In this document: piece by piece, positions 1 through 7,970 of the stretch
How positions within the stretch are numbered: position 1 is the stretch's first letter
Layout of the letters: each line of letters starts with the position of its first letter
NCBI GenBank assembly: GCA_903944255.1
Contig: CAJARE010000010.1
Location: 1-16,867 of the forward strand
Direction: 5' to 3'
DNA from: an uncultured beta proteobacterium
GTDB taxonomy: Bacteria > Pseudomonadota > Gammaproteobacteria > Burkholderiales > Burkholderiaceae
Length of the DNA stretch: 16,867 bases
Made by a program: the position numbers and the translations under genes
The notes under the pieces: generated by a model
The model's input: the letters and a program-made list of their open reading frames with translations, nothing else
Database searches by the model: none
Told to the model about the DNA's origin: nothing

Positions 1-159
1 ATGATATGCGATCTTCCTCCAGATGGAACAGTTGTATGTTTCAAAGGAACTTATGGAAGATTACTAAAAATGCCAAGTGAGGTAGAGATTTTAGAAAATC
101 CGCGTGCTCGTTCGGCCATTATGCGTGTAGCTGAAAAGCGCTTGGGATCAGTTACATGA
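1..159 (+). CDS. rsmH: RsmH, 16S rRNA (cytosine-N4)-methyltransferase, C-terminal end only
   Basis: This is a partial gene that is open from the first base in frame 1 and stops at the TGA at 157-159, leaving 52 codons. The visible end holds PSEVEI followed by NPRARSAIMRVAEKR, which matches the conserved RsmH (MraW) tail (NPRSRSAxLRVAE). The family methylates N4 of C1402 in 16S rRNA, using S-adenosylmethionine, near the ribosomal P site. The catalytic Rossmann domain lies outside the window. The ATG at base 1 is probably just an internal codon, because the tail motif needs a much longer protein before it. The stop overlaps the ftsL start (ATGA), the standard dcw arrangement. The call rests on the tail motif plus its position before ftsL. 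Confidence 0.85.
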   Translation: MICDLPPDGTVVCFKGTYGRLLKMPSEVEILENPRARSAIMRVAEKRLGSVT

Positions 160-422
160 ATCGAGCGACCTTAACCTTGCTTATTTTGTTAGTCATTTGC
201 GCTCTTTCGCTAGTGGCCGCACAACAACGTGCACGTAAATTATTTATTAAGCTAGAGCGCGCCCAAATTGAAGAGCGAAAATTAAATCAAGAATGGTTAC
301 GTCTCGAATATGAGCAACGTAATCTTTCTAAGTCAGCTCGTATACGTGATGTGGCACGAAATCAATTACGTATGTCATCGATCTCTCCTGAGCGTACTTT
401 GTACCTAAAGGAAGTCAAATGA
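156..422 (+). CDS. ftsL: FtsL, cell division protein (divisome bitopic membrane protein)
   Basis: This is a small bitopic inner-membrane protein of 88 residues. A single hydrophobic segment spans about residues 6-22 and a short N-terminus faces the cytoplasm. A charged, heptad-like stretch at about 24-60 (rich in E, R, L and Q) fits the periplasmic coiled coil with which FtsL pairs with FtsB and binds FtsQ. In the family the FtsQLB complex activates FtsW and FtsI at the septum. Sequence conservation is weak, so the call depends on length, topology and its place between rsmH and ftsI. The ATG at 156 overlaps the rsmH stop as ATGA. No strong Shine-Dalgarno is visible, so translation is probably coupled to rsmH. 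Confidence 0.92.
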   Translation: MNRATLTLLILLVICALSLVAAQQRARKLFIKLERAQIEERKLNQEWLRLEYEQRNLSKSARIRDVARNQLRMSSISPERTLYLKEVK

Positions 423-2188
423 GACCGGTTGGCTTTTCTACTACCCCTAATTTAGTCTTACGCCTGCCCATGTGGCGGTCGCGTTTGATGCTATTCCTTT
501 TATTCTTTGTCTTCATGTTGTTGTTGATCAGGGCGTTTTGGATCCAAGGCCCAGGAAATGCTTTTTATGAAGCTAAAGGAGTGCGAGGCACGCAACGTGA
601 ATTAGAGCTACCAGCAAGTCGTGGAAAAATTCTGGATCGCAATGGGCAAGTCATTGCGACAAGTCTTGAAGCAAAGTCTGTGATTGCTTACAACGACACA
701 GTACCAGACGATCTTTCTGCTGAAAAAGTCAAAGCGCTTGCCAATCTGTTGCAAATCAGCGAGGCAGAATTACGTAAGAAGCTGAAAGAAGAGCGTAAGC
801 AAATATTCTTAAAACGTCAGGTTGATCCAGCTGTCGCCCAGAAAATAAAGCAGTTAGAAATTCCAGGTATTGGTTTGAATAACGAATATCGACGCTTCTA
901 TCCAGAGGGTGAGGCAATGGCGCACGTTGTTGGCTTTACTAACGTAGAAGACCGCGGCCAAGAAGGAATGGAGCTTTCTAGAGAGAAAGAGCTCGCTGGT
1001 CATCCGGGGCAAAGAAGAGTGGTCGTAGATCGCCTTGGTAGAGTAGTGGAAGAAATGGCGATCTTGCAATTGCCACAAAATGGTAAAGACTTAAGCCTTT
1101 CTATCGATAGCAAGATCCAATATTTAGCCTATAACGCAGTGAAGAGTGCGGTTGAAAAGCATCAAGCTAAAGCCGGGGGTGCCGTAGTGTTAGATACCCA
1201 GACTGGTGAAATTTTGGCATTGGCTAATTATCCTAGTTATAACCCGAACGATCGCAAGTATTTAACGGGTGAGCAATTACGGAATCGTGTACTGACAGAT
1301 ACTTTTGAGCCTGGTTCAACCATGAAACCCTTTACAGTTTCATTGGCGCTTGAAAAAGGGCAAGTGCAACCAAATACTCAAATGGTGATTGGCGCGAAAT
1401 ATTTAATTGGACCCAAACCCATTACAGATACACATCCTTATGGCACCTTAACAGTTGCACAAGTGATTCAAAAGTCTAGCAATATCGGTACTGCTAAATT
1501 GGCTATGAATACCAGCCCACAAGAAATGTGGGATCTATACACGGCCGCGGGTTTTGGACAAGCTCCGAAGATTGGATTCCCTGGTGCTGTTGCAGGAACT
1601 TTGCACCCTTATAAGAAATGGGTCCCATCCGATCAGGCGCGTATTGCATTTGGTTATGGCATCTCTTCTTCGCTCTTTCAGTTGGCAAGGGCATACACCA
1701 TCTTTGCCCGTGACGGAGAATTAGTGCCATTAACAATTGAGCGCAGTCCTGAATTTAAGCCAGGCACTCCCGTTATTTCAGCTAAGACTGCAATCGAAAT
1801 GCGTAGCATGCTTGAAACAGTTACTGAGCCTGGCGGCACAGCGCTTAAAGCGCAAGCCGAAGGTTTTCGTGTCGGTGGAAAAACGGGGACAGCACACAAG
1901 TTAGTCGGCAAGGGTTATGGAAATAAATATCGCGCCTACTTTGCTGGATTGGCGCCGATTAGCGCGCCTCGCATTGTCGTGGCAGTCATGATTGATGAGC
2001 CAACCAAAGGTGGTCACTATGGCGGTGAAGTAGCAGCACCGGTTTTTTCGACCATTGTTAGCGAAACACTTCATACCTTGAATGTATTGCCTGATGCCAA
2101 AGTAAGACAGATGGTATTGCAAGATAAAGCGCCCGAAGAAATTCGTGCTGCTAATGTACAAACTCAACATGTGGTTCTGAAAAGATGA
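419..2188 (+). CDS. ftsI: FtsI (PBP3), septal peptidoglycan D,D-transpeptidase
   Basis: This is a class B penicillin-binding protein of 589 residues, almost the length of E. coli PBP3 (588). A membrane anchor lies at about residues 22-43. The PBP-dimer (pedestal) domain follows, with RGKILDRNG at 68-76. The transpeptidase domain then shows all three active-site motifs: STMK at 300-303 with Ser300 as nucleophile, SSN at 353-355, and KTG at 488-490. It crosslinks the septal peptidoglycan that FtsW polymerises and is the target of beta-lactams. The ATG at 419 overlaps the ftsL stop (ATGA) and has an AAGGAA ribosome site at 408-413. The stop overlaps murE in the same way. The gene looks intact. 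Confidence 0.98.
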   Translation: MRPVGFSTTPNLVLRLPMWRSRLMLFLLFFVFMLLLIRAFWIQGPGNAFYEAKGVRGTQRELELPASRGKILDRNGQVIATSLEAKSVIAYNDTVPDDLSAEKVKALANLLQISEAELRKKLKEERKQIFLKRQVDPAVAQKIKQLEIPGIGLNNEYRRFYPEGEAMAHVVGFTNVEDRGQEGMELSREKELAGHPGQRRVVVDRLGRVVEEMAILQLPQNGKDLSLSIDSKIQYLAYNAVKSAVEKHQAKAGGAVVLDTQTGEILALANYPSYNPNDRKYLTGEQLRNRVLTDTFEPGSTMKPFTVSLALEKGQVQPNTQMVIGAKYLIGPKPITDTHPYGTLTVAQVIQKSSNIGTAKLAMNTSPQEMWDLYTAAGFGQAPKIGFPGAVAGTLHPYKKWVPSDQARIAFGYGISSSLFQLARAYTIFARDGELVPLTIERSPEFKPGTPVISAKTAIEMRSMLETVTEPGGTALKAQAEGFRVGGKTGTAHKLVGKGYGNKYRAYFAGLAPISAPRIVVAVMIDEPTKGGHYGGEVAAPVFSTIVSETLHTLNVLPDAKVRQMVLQDKAPEEIRAANVQTQHVVLKR

Positions 2189-3735
2189 GTGCAGCATTGA
2201 ATATAGAACCCAATCACTTGACTGAACTCTTACACAGCCTAGCAAATACCTCTGCAAAGGTAAGTGCGGATAGTCGTCAGATACAGCCTGGCGATATCTT
2301 TTTTGCCTATCCAGTAGGTCATGGAAATGCTCTGAGGGATGGTCGTCAATATATTGATGCGGCTCTAGCAAATGGTGCGGCAGCCGTTGTGTTTGATCCT
2401 GCTGATGTTGGAGCTCAATATTTGGGTCATCCACAATGTGTAGCAGTTGAAAATCTCGCAGCTAAGGCGGGCGAGATTTGTGCCCAATGGTATGGCTATC
2501 CTAGCCAGAAACTTCAAATGATTGGTGTCACCGGCACCAATGGTAAGACGAGTATTACCCAGTGGCTAGCATCGGCTCTTGATGGCCCTCATCATCGCAC
2601 TGCTGTGTTGGGTACTTTGGGTACAGGTTTTGTGGGGTCGTTATTGCAGACTGGGTATACCACCCCTGATGCTCCAAAGCTTCAAACACAGTTGCATGAA
2701 CTATTGAGTGCAGGTGCGAAACAAGTGGTAATGGAAGCTTCTTCTCATGCTTTAGAACAAGGACGTATTGCCGGTACACAATTCAATTGTGCGGTGTTTA
2801 CAAATCTGACGCAGGACCATTTGGATTACCACGGCAGTATGGCTAATTATGCTGAAGCAAAAGCTAAGCTATTTCAGTTTGCTGGTTTAGAACATGCCGT
2901 TATAAACTTTGATGACGCATTTGGTCGTGAGCTGGGAATGAAGCTTCTGGCAAAAGGCACTATCAAGGTGTGGGCTTATGCTTTAAGTAAAGAAGCTTTA
3001 AAGGGCTTTGAAAAATTTGGCGAGCACTTACAGCGAATCTATGCAAAAGATAGTGTTCTCTATGGCGTTGGGTATGACGCGCTATTTGTGCATCAAGGTG
3101 TGAGTGAAAATACGCTTCATATTCCAGTGATCGGGGAATTTAATTTAAGTAATGCTTTAGCTGTCTGGGCTGTATTGCTAGCGCAAGGTCTGACCAGCGA
3201 TGAAGCAAGTAAATGTATTGAGAAACTTCGTCCTGTTCCGGGTCGCATGGAGCTCATACCGCTTAGTAAGGGTAATAAATCTGAAGCTTTATTAGTCGTG
3301 GTGGACTATGCACATACTCCTGATGCTTTACAAAAGACTCTACTAGCGATTCGCCCAATTGCAGAACAGCGATCAGGAAAAATTTGGTGTGTGTTTGGTT
3401 GTGGCGGTGATCGCGATCTTGGCAAGCGTCCACAAATGGGTGCTGTAGCAGAGCACCTTGCAGATCACGTCATTATTACTAGCGACAACCCTCGCTCCGA
3501 AGATCCTTTGGAAATCATGAAGATGATTCGTGCCGGTATGAGTCACGATGCGCAGAATATTCAAATGTTGGCGGATCGTGCAGCTGCCATTATGGCTGCC
3601 GTTCGTCATGCTGATAAGCATGACATTGTCTTGGTAGCAGGTAAAGGTCATGAAACTTCACAGGAAATTGGCGGTAAAAAATTCGATTTTTCTGATCAAG
3701 AGCATATTCTCTTAGCAGCGGGGGGTGGAGTTTGA
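2185..3735 (+). CDS. murE: MurE, UDP-MurNAc-L-Ala-D-Glu:meso-diaminopimelate ligase
   Basis: This cytoplasmic Mur ligase of 516 residues adds the third stem-peptide residue using ATP. The ATP loop GVTGTNGKTS is at 114-123 (Lys121). The YAEAKAKLF segment at 222-230 holds the expected carbamylated lysine, probably Lys226. The motif DNPR at 434-437 is the family signature for meso-diaminopimelate rather than L-lysine, which fits a Gram-negative cell wall. The ending GKGHE at 486-490 is also conserved. The N-terminal UDP-binding domain (about 1-108) shows SADSRQIQPGDIFFA at 28-42. The protein is slightly longer than E. coli MurE (495). The start overlaps the ftsI stop as ATGA, and upstream there is only a weak purine run, so coupling is likely. 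Confidence 0.97.
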   Translation: MSAALNIEPNHLTELLHSLANTSAKVSADSRQIQPGDIFFAYPVGHGNALRDGRQYIDAALANGAAAVVFDPADVGAQYLGHPQCVAVENLAAKAGEICAQWYGYPSQKLQMIGVTGTNGKTSITQWLASALDGPHHRTAVLGTLGTGFVGSLLQTGYTTPDAPKLQTQLHELLSAGAKQVVMEASSHALEQGRIAGTQFNCAVFTNLTQDHLDYHGSMANYAEAKAKLFQFAGLEHAVINFDDAFGRELGMKLLAKGTIKVWAYALSKEALKGFEKFGEHLQRIYAKDSVLYGVGYDALFVHQGVSENTLHIPVIGEFNLSNALAVWAVLLAQGLTSDEASKCIEKLRPVPGRMELIPLSKGNKSEALLVVVDYAHTPDALQKTLLAIRPIAEQRSGKIWCVFGCGGDRDLGKRPQMGAVAEHLADHVIITSDNPRSEDPLEIMKMIRAGMSHDAQNIQMLADRAAAIMAAVRHADKHDIVLVAGKGHETSQEIGGKKFDFSDQEHILLAAGGGV

Positions 3736-5174
3736 TGACAACCCTTGCGCAAGTGCAGGCCATGCTCCCAGGCAGCACGCTGATGAATAGTTCTGAAATC
3801 GCAGCAGAACAGATCATGATTTCTAGAGTAGGTACAGATAGTCGCCAAATTGAAGTAGGTGAATTATTTGTTGCCCTAGCGGGTGAGCGTTTTGATGCCC
3901 ATGATTTTTTATCTGATGTAGCTAAAGCAGGTGTAGGCGGAGTGCTGATTAGTCAGCAAGATAAATGTCCAGCAGATTTAGCAGCAATCTGTGTACCCGA
4001 TACCAGAATTGGCTTGGGAGAGTTAGCTGCAGCATGGCGTGCAAAGCATCGAATTCCATTAGTTCTGGTTACCGGTAGCAATGGCAAGACTACAGTAAAG
4101 GAAATGATTGCTTCAATTTTCAAGGCAGCGGTTGGTGAAGATTGCACCTTAGTCACAAATGGCAATCTCAATAATGAGATTGGGCTACCACTCACCTTAT
4201 TAAAATTACGCTCGACTGATCGCCTCGCAGTGGTAGAGCTAGGAATGAATCATCCAGGCGAGACGGCTGTATTGGCTGCGATTGCACAAGCCAATATTGC
4301 TCTGATTAATAACGCGCAACGTGAACATCAAGAATTTATGGCAACAGTAGCTGCGGTTGCCGAAGAGCATTCTGCTGCAATTAAAGCTTTACCAAAAGAC
4401 GGGGTAGCAGTTTTTCCAGCTGACTCAGAATTTGCTGAGGTGTGGCATAAGGCTGCTGCCGGTAGAAAGATAATCGATTTTGTATTGTTATCTGGCTCAT
4501 CTGCTGTAAAGGCTTCCGTTACTGGGCGTCTTTTAAGTGATGGTCAAGTGCAAATACAAACAGAGCAGGGGGTCTTGCAGATTCGTCTCAATACCTTAGG
4601 CAGTCATAACGTTCGCAATGCTTTAGCAGCCAGTGCTGTCGCCTTAGCCGCTGGAGTGAGTCTTGAGAAAATCAAACAAGGACTTGAAGCGTTTTTACCC
4701 GTCAATGGCCGCATGCAGGCTAAGCATATTGATAGTAATTACACCTTGATTGACGACAGTTATAACGCAAATCCCGATTCAGTAAGAGCTGCAATTGATG
4801 CTTTAAAGCAAAGTGGAAACAGCTCTTGGTTAATTCTGGGTGATATGGGTGAAGTAGGTAATCAGGGCCCAGAATTTCATCGAGAAGTAGGGGCTTATGC
4901 TGCCGCGCAGGGAGTCAATAAGTTATTTACCCTAGGTGAACAATGTCAGTTTGCGATTGCTGGTTTCGAAGATACCAAGAAAACCCTCTCACTAACGACT
5001 AGCTCATTACATTTTGTAGACATGGACCTGCTCATTGCGCAATTAAGAAATGAATTGCAGGGACAGATAGCTCATGGCAATCGGCATTTGAATATTTTAG
5101 TTAAAGGTTCTCGTTTTATGCGTATGGAGCGTGTAGTACAAGCCTTGTTAGAGGAGGCTAAGGCATGCTCTTAA
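3735..5174 (+). CDS. murF: MurF, UDP-MurNAc-tripeptide:D-Ala-D-Ala ligase
   Basis: This ATP-dependent ligase joins the D-Ala-D-Ala made by Ddl to the UDP-MurNAc-tripeptide made by MurE, finishing the cytoplasmic stem peptide. From the ATG at 3735 it has 479 residues. The N-terminal domain has GTDSRQIEVGELFVAL at about 33-48. The ATP loop VTGSNGKTT is at 112-120. NNAQREHQEFM at 192-202 is typical of betaproteobacterial MurF, and DDSYNANPDS at 340-349 lies in the third domain. I chose the ATG at 3735 over a TTG codon at 3732 because the ATG overlaps the murE stop by one base (TGATG) and has a GGTGGAG ribosome site at 3724-3730. The gene overlaps mraY by 10 bases. Confidence 0.97.
   Translation: MTTLAQVQAMLPGSTLMNSSEIAAEQIMISRVGTDSRQIEVGELFVALAGERFDAHDFLSDVAKAGVGGVLISQQDKCPADLAAICVPDTRIGLGELAAAWRAKHRIPLVLVTGSNGKTTVKEMIASIFKAAVGEDCTLVTNGNLNNEIGLPLTLLKLRSTDRLAVVELGMNHPGETAVLAAIAQANIALINNAQREHQEFMATVAAVAEEHSAAIKALPKDGVAVFPADSEFAEVWHKAAAGRKIIDFVLLSGSSAVKASVTGRLLSDGQVQIQTEQGVLQIRLNTLGSHNVRNALAASAVALAAGVSLEKIKQGLEAFLPVNGRMQAKHIDSNYTLIDDSYNANPDSVRAAIDALKQSGNSSWLILGDMGEVGNQGPEFHREVGAYAAAQGVNKLFTLGEQCQFAIAGFEDTKKTLSLTTSSLHFVDMDLLIAQLRNELQGQIAHGNRHLNILVKGSRFMRMERVVQALLEEAKACS
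5151..5157 (+). promoter_or_regulatory. mraY ribosome binding site (GAGGAGG)
   Basis: A strong Shine-Dalgarno sequence, GAGGAGG, lies inside the 3' end of murF, seven bases before the ATG at 5165. It supports that start and the 10-base overlap with murF. Confidence 0.8.
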
Positions 5175-6334
5175 TCTTGGCGCAATGGTTACAGGATGAT
5201 TTTGGATTCTTTAGGGTCTTTAATTACATTACTTTCAGAGCAGTGCTTGCAACAGTGACTGCACTATTAATTGGCTTAGCAGCAGGCCCTTGGGTGATTC
5301 GTAAATTGACTGCTTTGAAGATGGGTCAAGCAGTTCGCAACGATGGACCACAGACACATTTAGTTAAGTCAGGCACACCTACGATGGGTGGCGTATTAAT
5401 CTTGATCGGCATTTTTGTTTCTTGCATGTTATGGGCCGATCTGAGTAATCGTTTTATTTGGATTGTAATGATTGTGACGTTTGGATTTGGTCTGATTGGT
5501 TGGGTAGATGACTATCGCAAGGTTACTCACAAAGATCCCAAAGGAATGCCTTCAAGAGAAAAATTTATGTGGCAGACCCTTATTGGTTTATTCGCCGCAA
5601 TCTATTTAGCCTTTTCAGTTTCAGAGGTAAATAACCTGAAAGTATTGCAACTTTTTTACGATTGGCTAAAGAGTGGCTTTGCCTTAGATCTGCCCGCTAA
5701 AACAAATTTGCTCTTACCCTTTATGAAAGAGGTGAGTTATCCACTAGGAATGATGGGCTTTATTATCTTGAGTTACTTAGTGATTGTGGGAAGTAGCAAT
5801 GCAGTTAATCTGACAGATGGTTTAGATGGCCTAGTCATCATGCCTGTGATCTTAGTAGGTGCAGCATTGGGAGCGTTTGCTTATGTAATGGGTAATGCAA
5901 TCTATGCGAAGTATTTATTGTTTCCATATATTCCTGGCGCTGGTGAGTTATTGATCTTTTGTGGCGCCATGGGTGGAGCGGGTTTAGCTTTCCTTTGGTA
6001 CAACGCGCATCCAGCACAGGTATTTATGGGCGACGTTGGTGCCTTGGCTCTTGGCGGCGCACTGGGAACCATCGCAATCATCGTTCGACAAGAAATAGTT
6101 CTATTTGTGATGGGCGGCATTTTTGTGGCTGAAACACTTTCTGTCATGTTGCAAGTGCTCTGGTTCAAATTTACCAAGAAACGCTTTGGTGAGGGACGCC
6201 GTATTTTTCGGATGGCTCCTTTACACCATCACTTTGAGTTAGGTGGCTGGAAAGAAACACAAGTCGTGGTTCGTTTCTGGATTATCACCATCCTATTAGT
6301 TTTAATTGGCTTATCTAGCCTGAAATTACGGTGA
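5165..6334 (+). CDS. mraY: MraY, phospho-MurNAc-pentapeptide translocase (lipid I synthase)
   Basis: This inner-membrane enzyme of 389 residues has about ten hydrophobic helices. It transfers phospho-MurNAc-pentapeptide from UDP to undecaprenyl phosphate, giving lipid I. The family motifs are present: TPTMGG at 71-76, the Asp pair in GWVDDYRK at 112-119, NLTDGLDGL at 215-223, FMGDVGALALGG at 287-298 with the catalytic region Asp290, and APLHHHFE at 351-358 with its histidine triplet. The loop between about 150 and 190 is longer than in E. coli MraY (360 residues). This fits the longer betaproteobacterial forms. The start is fixed by GAGGAGG at 5151-5157. A 13-base gap separates it from murD. 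Confidence 0.98.
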   Translation: MLLILAQWLQDDFGFFRVFNYITFRAVLATVTALLIGLAAGPWVIRKLTALKMGQAVRNDGPQTHLVKSGTPTMGGVLILIGIFVSCMLWADLSNRFIWIVMIVTFGFGLIGWVDDYRKVTHKDPKGMPSREKFMWQTLIGLFAAIYLAFSVSEVNNLKVLQLFYDWLKSGFALDLPAKTNLLLPFMKEVSYPLGMMGFIILSYLVIVGSSNAVNLTDGLDGLVIMPVILVGAALGAFAYVMGNAIYAKYLLFPYIPGAGELLIFCGAMGGAGLAFLWYNAHPAQVFMGDVGALALGGALGTIAIIVRQEIVLFVMGGIFVAETLSVMLQVLWFKFTKKRFGEGRRIFRMAPLHHHFELGGWKETQVVVRFWIITILLVLIGLSSLKLR

Positions 6335-6347
6335 GCCAAAAGTAAAT

Positions 6348-7970
6348 ATGCTTAATTTAGAAAATACTTTCGCAAATCCTACTGCAATAACGAATGCTGG
6401 CTATGAAGCGCCCAAGCGTTTTTTAATCTTAGGTCTCGGAGAGTCTGGTGTTGCCATGGCTAAATGGTGCTTACGAAATGGCGCTTCTGTTCGTTTCGCC
6501 GATACTCGAGATCAGTCTAAATTTACCGATACGCAAAATGCCTGGTTAGAGGAGTTAAAGTTTGCTGGTCTTAAAGATATTCAATTTGGACCTTTAGTCG
6601 ATGACTGCTTGGCTGATATTGATGTGATTGGCATCAGTCCGGGATTGTCTCCATTAAAAGAACCAACCCAATCATTTTTAGTAAAAGCTAGAAAATCTAG
6701 AGTAGATGTTTGGAGTGAGATTGAGTTTTTTGCCCGTGCACTAGCTGCTCTTGAGCGTATGGCCTTAGCACGCAACTCATCTTATGCATCAACAGTGCTC
6801 GCCATTACTGGGACAAACGGTAAGACAACAACTACTGCACTTACAGGTCAATTGTGTGAGCGAGCTGGTAAGAAGGTGGCGGTAGCAGGAAATATCAGTC
6901 CAGCAGCTTTAGAAAAATTAATGTCTTGTTTGGATCAGTCCGATCAGCTAGAAGATATGCCTGATATTTGGGTGTTGGAGTTATCGAGCTTCCAGTTGGT
7001 TTACACCTCTACTTTAAATGCTACTGCTGCCACTGTTCTTAACCTTTCCCAAGACCACTTAGATTGGCATGGCGATATGTCGTCGTATGCGGATGCAAAG
7101 GCCAAAATATTTGGTGATGACACAATTTGCATCTTAAATCGTGATGATCCTTTGGTAATGGGATTGCTTTCTGAGGATCAAAAAGCGAAGCGCTCCATAC
7201 TGACCTTTGGTGCAAATCAACCTGATGAGCAAGGTGCATTTGGTATCGAGCATGACTTGCGCGCTGGAGGGATTGATTGGCTGGTATGGGCTGAGATTGA
7301 TGAAGATATTGAGCTAAAGCCTAGGCGTCGTCGTAAGAGTACTGCTGTAGAAGAAGATGAGCCTTTGCGTTTGAAGCGCTTAATACCGGCTGATGCACTG
7401 CGTATTCGTGGACGTCACAATGCATTAAATGCCCTTGCTGCATTAGCTTTAGCTAGAGCAGCTCATTTACCCATGAATATTTTGTTACATGGTTTACGTG
7501 ATTACCATGGGGAGCCCCATCGCGTTCAAAGTATCGCGATTGTCAATGATGTCGAATATATCGATGACAGTAAGGGTACAAATGTGGGTGCAACTGTTGC
7601 GGCACTAAACGGCTTGGGAAATAGTGCGGCTGGCAAGCGAATTTGGTTGATTGCTGGTGGTGATGGAAAAAGTCAAGACTTTAGCCCATTGCGCGAACCT
7701 GCATTACGCTTTGTCAAGGGTGCCTTCTTAATTGGCCAAGATGCAGGGAAAATTGCTGAAGCCCTCAGTGAACAAGTGCCATGTACTAATAGCAGTACCT
7801 TGAAAGCTGCAGTTCAAGCAGTTGCTAGACAAGCCCAATCGGGCGATCTTGTTTTGCTATCGCCTGCCTGTGCGAGCTTTGATCAATTTCGTGATTACGT
7901 TGAGCGCGCTGAAGTATTTTTCTCTGAAGTTGAAGAATTGAGTATGCGCCTTGAAGGAGTTCAAGTATGA
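6348..7970 (+). CDS. murD: MurD, UDP-MurNAc-L-alanine:D-glutamate ligase (extended form)
   Basis: MurD adds D-glutamate, the second stem-peptide residue, in the cytoplasm using ATP. The Rossmann-like UDP domain starts with FLILGLGESGVA at 25-36. The ATP loop ITGTNGKTT is at 153-161. LSQDHLDWHG lies at 233-242, and YADAKAKIF at 247-255 holds the likely carbamylated Lys251. The third domain has DDSKGTN at 406-412 and SPACASFDQF at 505-514. At 540 residues it is about 100 longer than E. coli MurD (438). The extra length is spread over an N-terminal lead (1-23), segments near 134-148 and 192-206, and a charged insert near 321-346 (four arginines, then an acidic run). No strong ribosome site is visible before the ATG at 6348, but no better in-frame start exists. 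Confidence 0.96.
   Translation: MLNLENTFANPTAITNAGYEAPKRFLILGLGESGVAMAKWCLRNGASVRFADTRDQSKFTDTQNAWLEELKFAGLKDIQFGPLVDDCLADIDVIGISPGLSPLKEPTQSFLVKARKSRVDVWSEIEFFARALAALERMALARNSSYASTVLAITGTNGKTTTTALTGQLCERAGKKVAVAGNISPAALEKLMSCLDQSDQLEDMPDIWVLELSSFQLVYTSTLNATAATVLNLSQDHLDWHGDMSSYADAKAKIFGDDTICILNRDDPLVMGLLSEDQKAKRSILTFGANQPDEQGAFGIEHDLRAGGIDWLVWAEIDEDIELKPRRRRKSTAVEEDEPLRLKRLIPADALRIRGRHNALNALAALALARAAHLPMNILLHGLRDYHGEPHRVQSIAIVNDVEYIDDSKGTNVGATVAALNGLGNSAAGKRIWLIAGGDGKSQDFSPLREPALRFVKGAFLIGQDAGKIAEALSEQVPCTNSSTLKAAVQAVARQAQSGDLVLLSPACASFDQFRDYVERAEVFFSEVEELSMRLEGVQV

Noticed and set aside
1..159. A complete 52-codon small gene starting at the ATG at base 1
   Set aside because: The C-terminal motif is the RsmH tail, so the frame is the end of a longer gene cut by the window edge.
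1901..2434. A 177-codon open frame on the - strand across the ftsI-murE junction
   Set aside because: It lies wholly opposite two well-supported genes, has no recognisable domain and a low-complexity, His/Gln-rich translation, and looks like a chance shadow frame.
5615..5740. Unusual insertion in MraY at residues about 150-190
   Set aside because: Longer MraY proteins with an extended loop here are, as I recall, normal in betaproteobacteria, and all catalytic motifs are intact.
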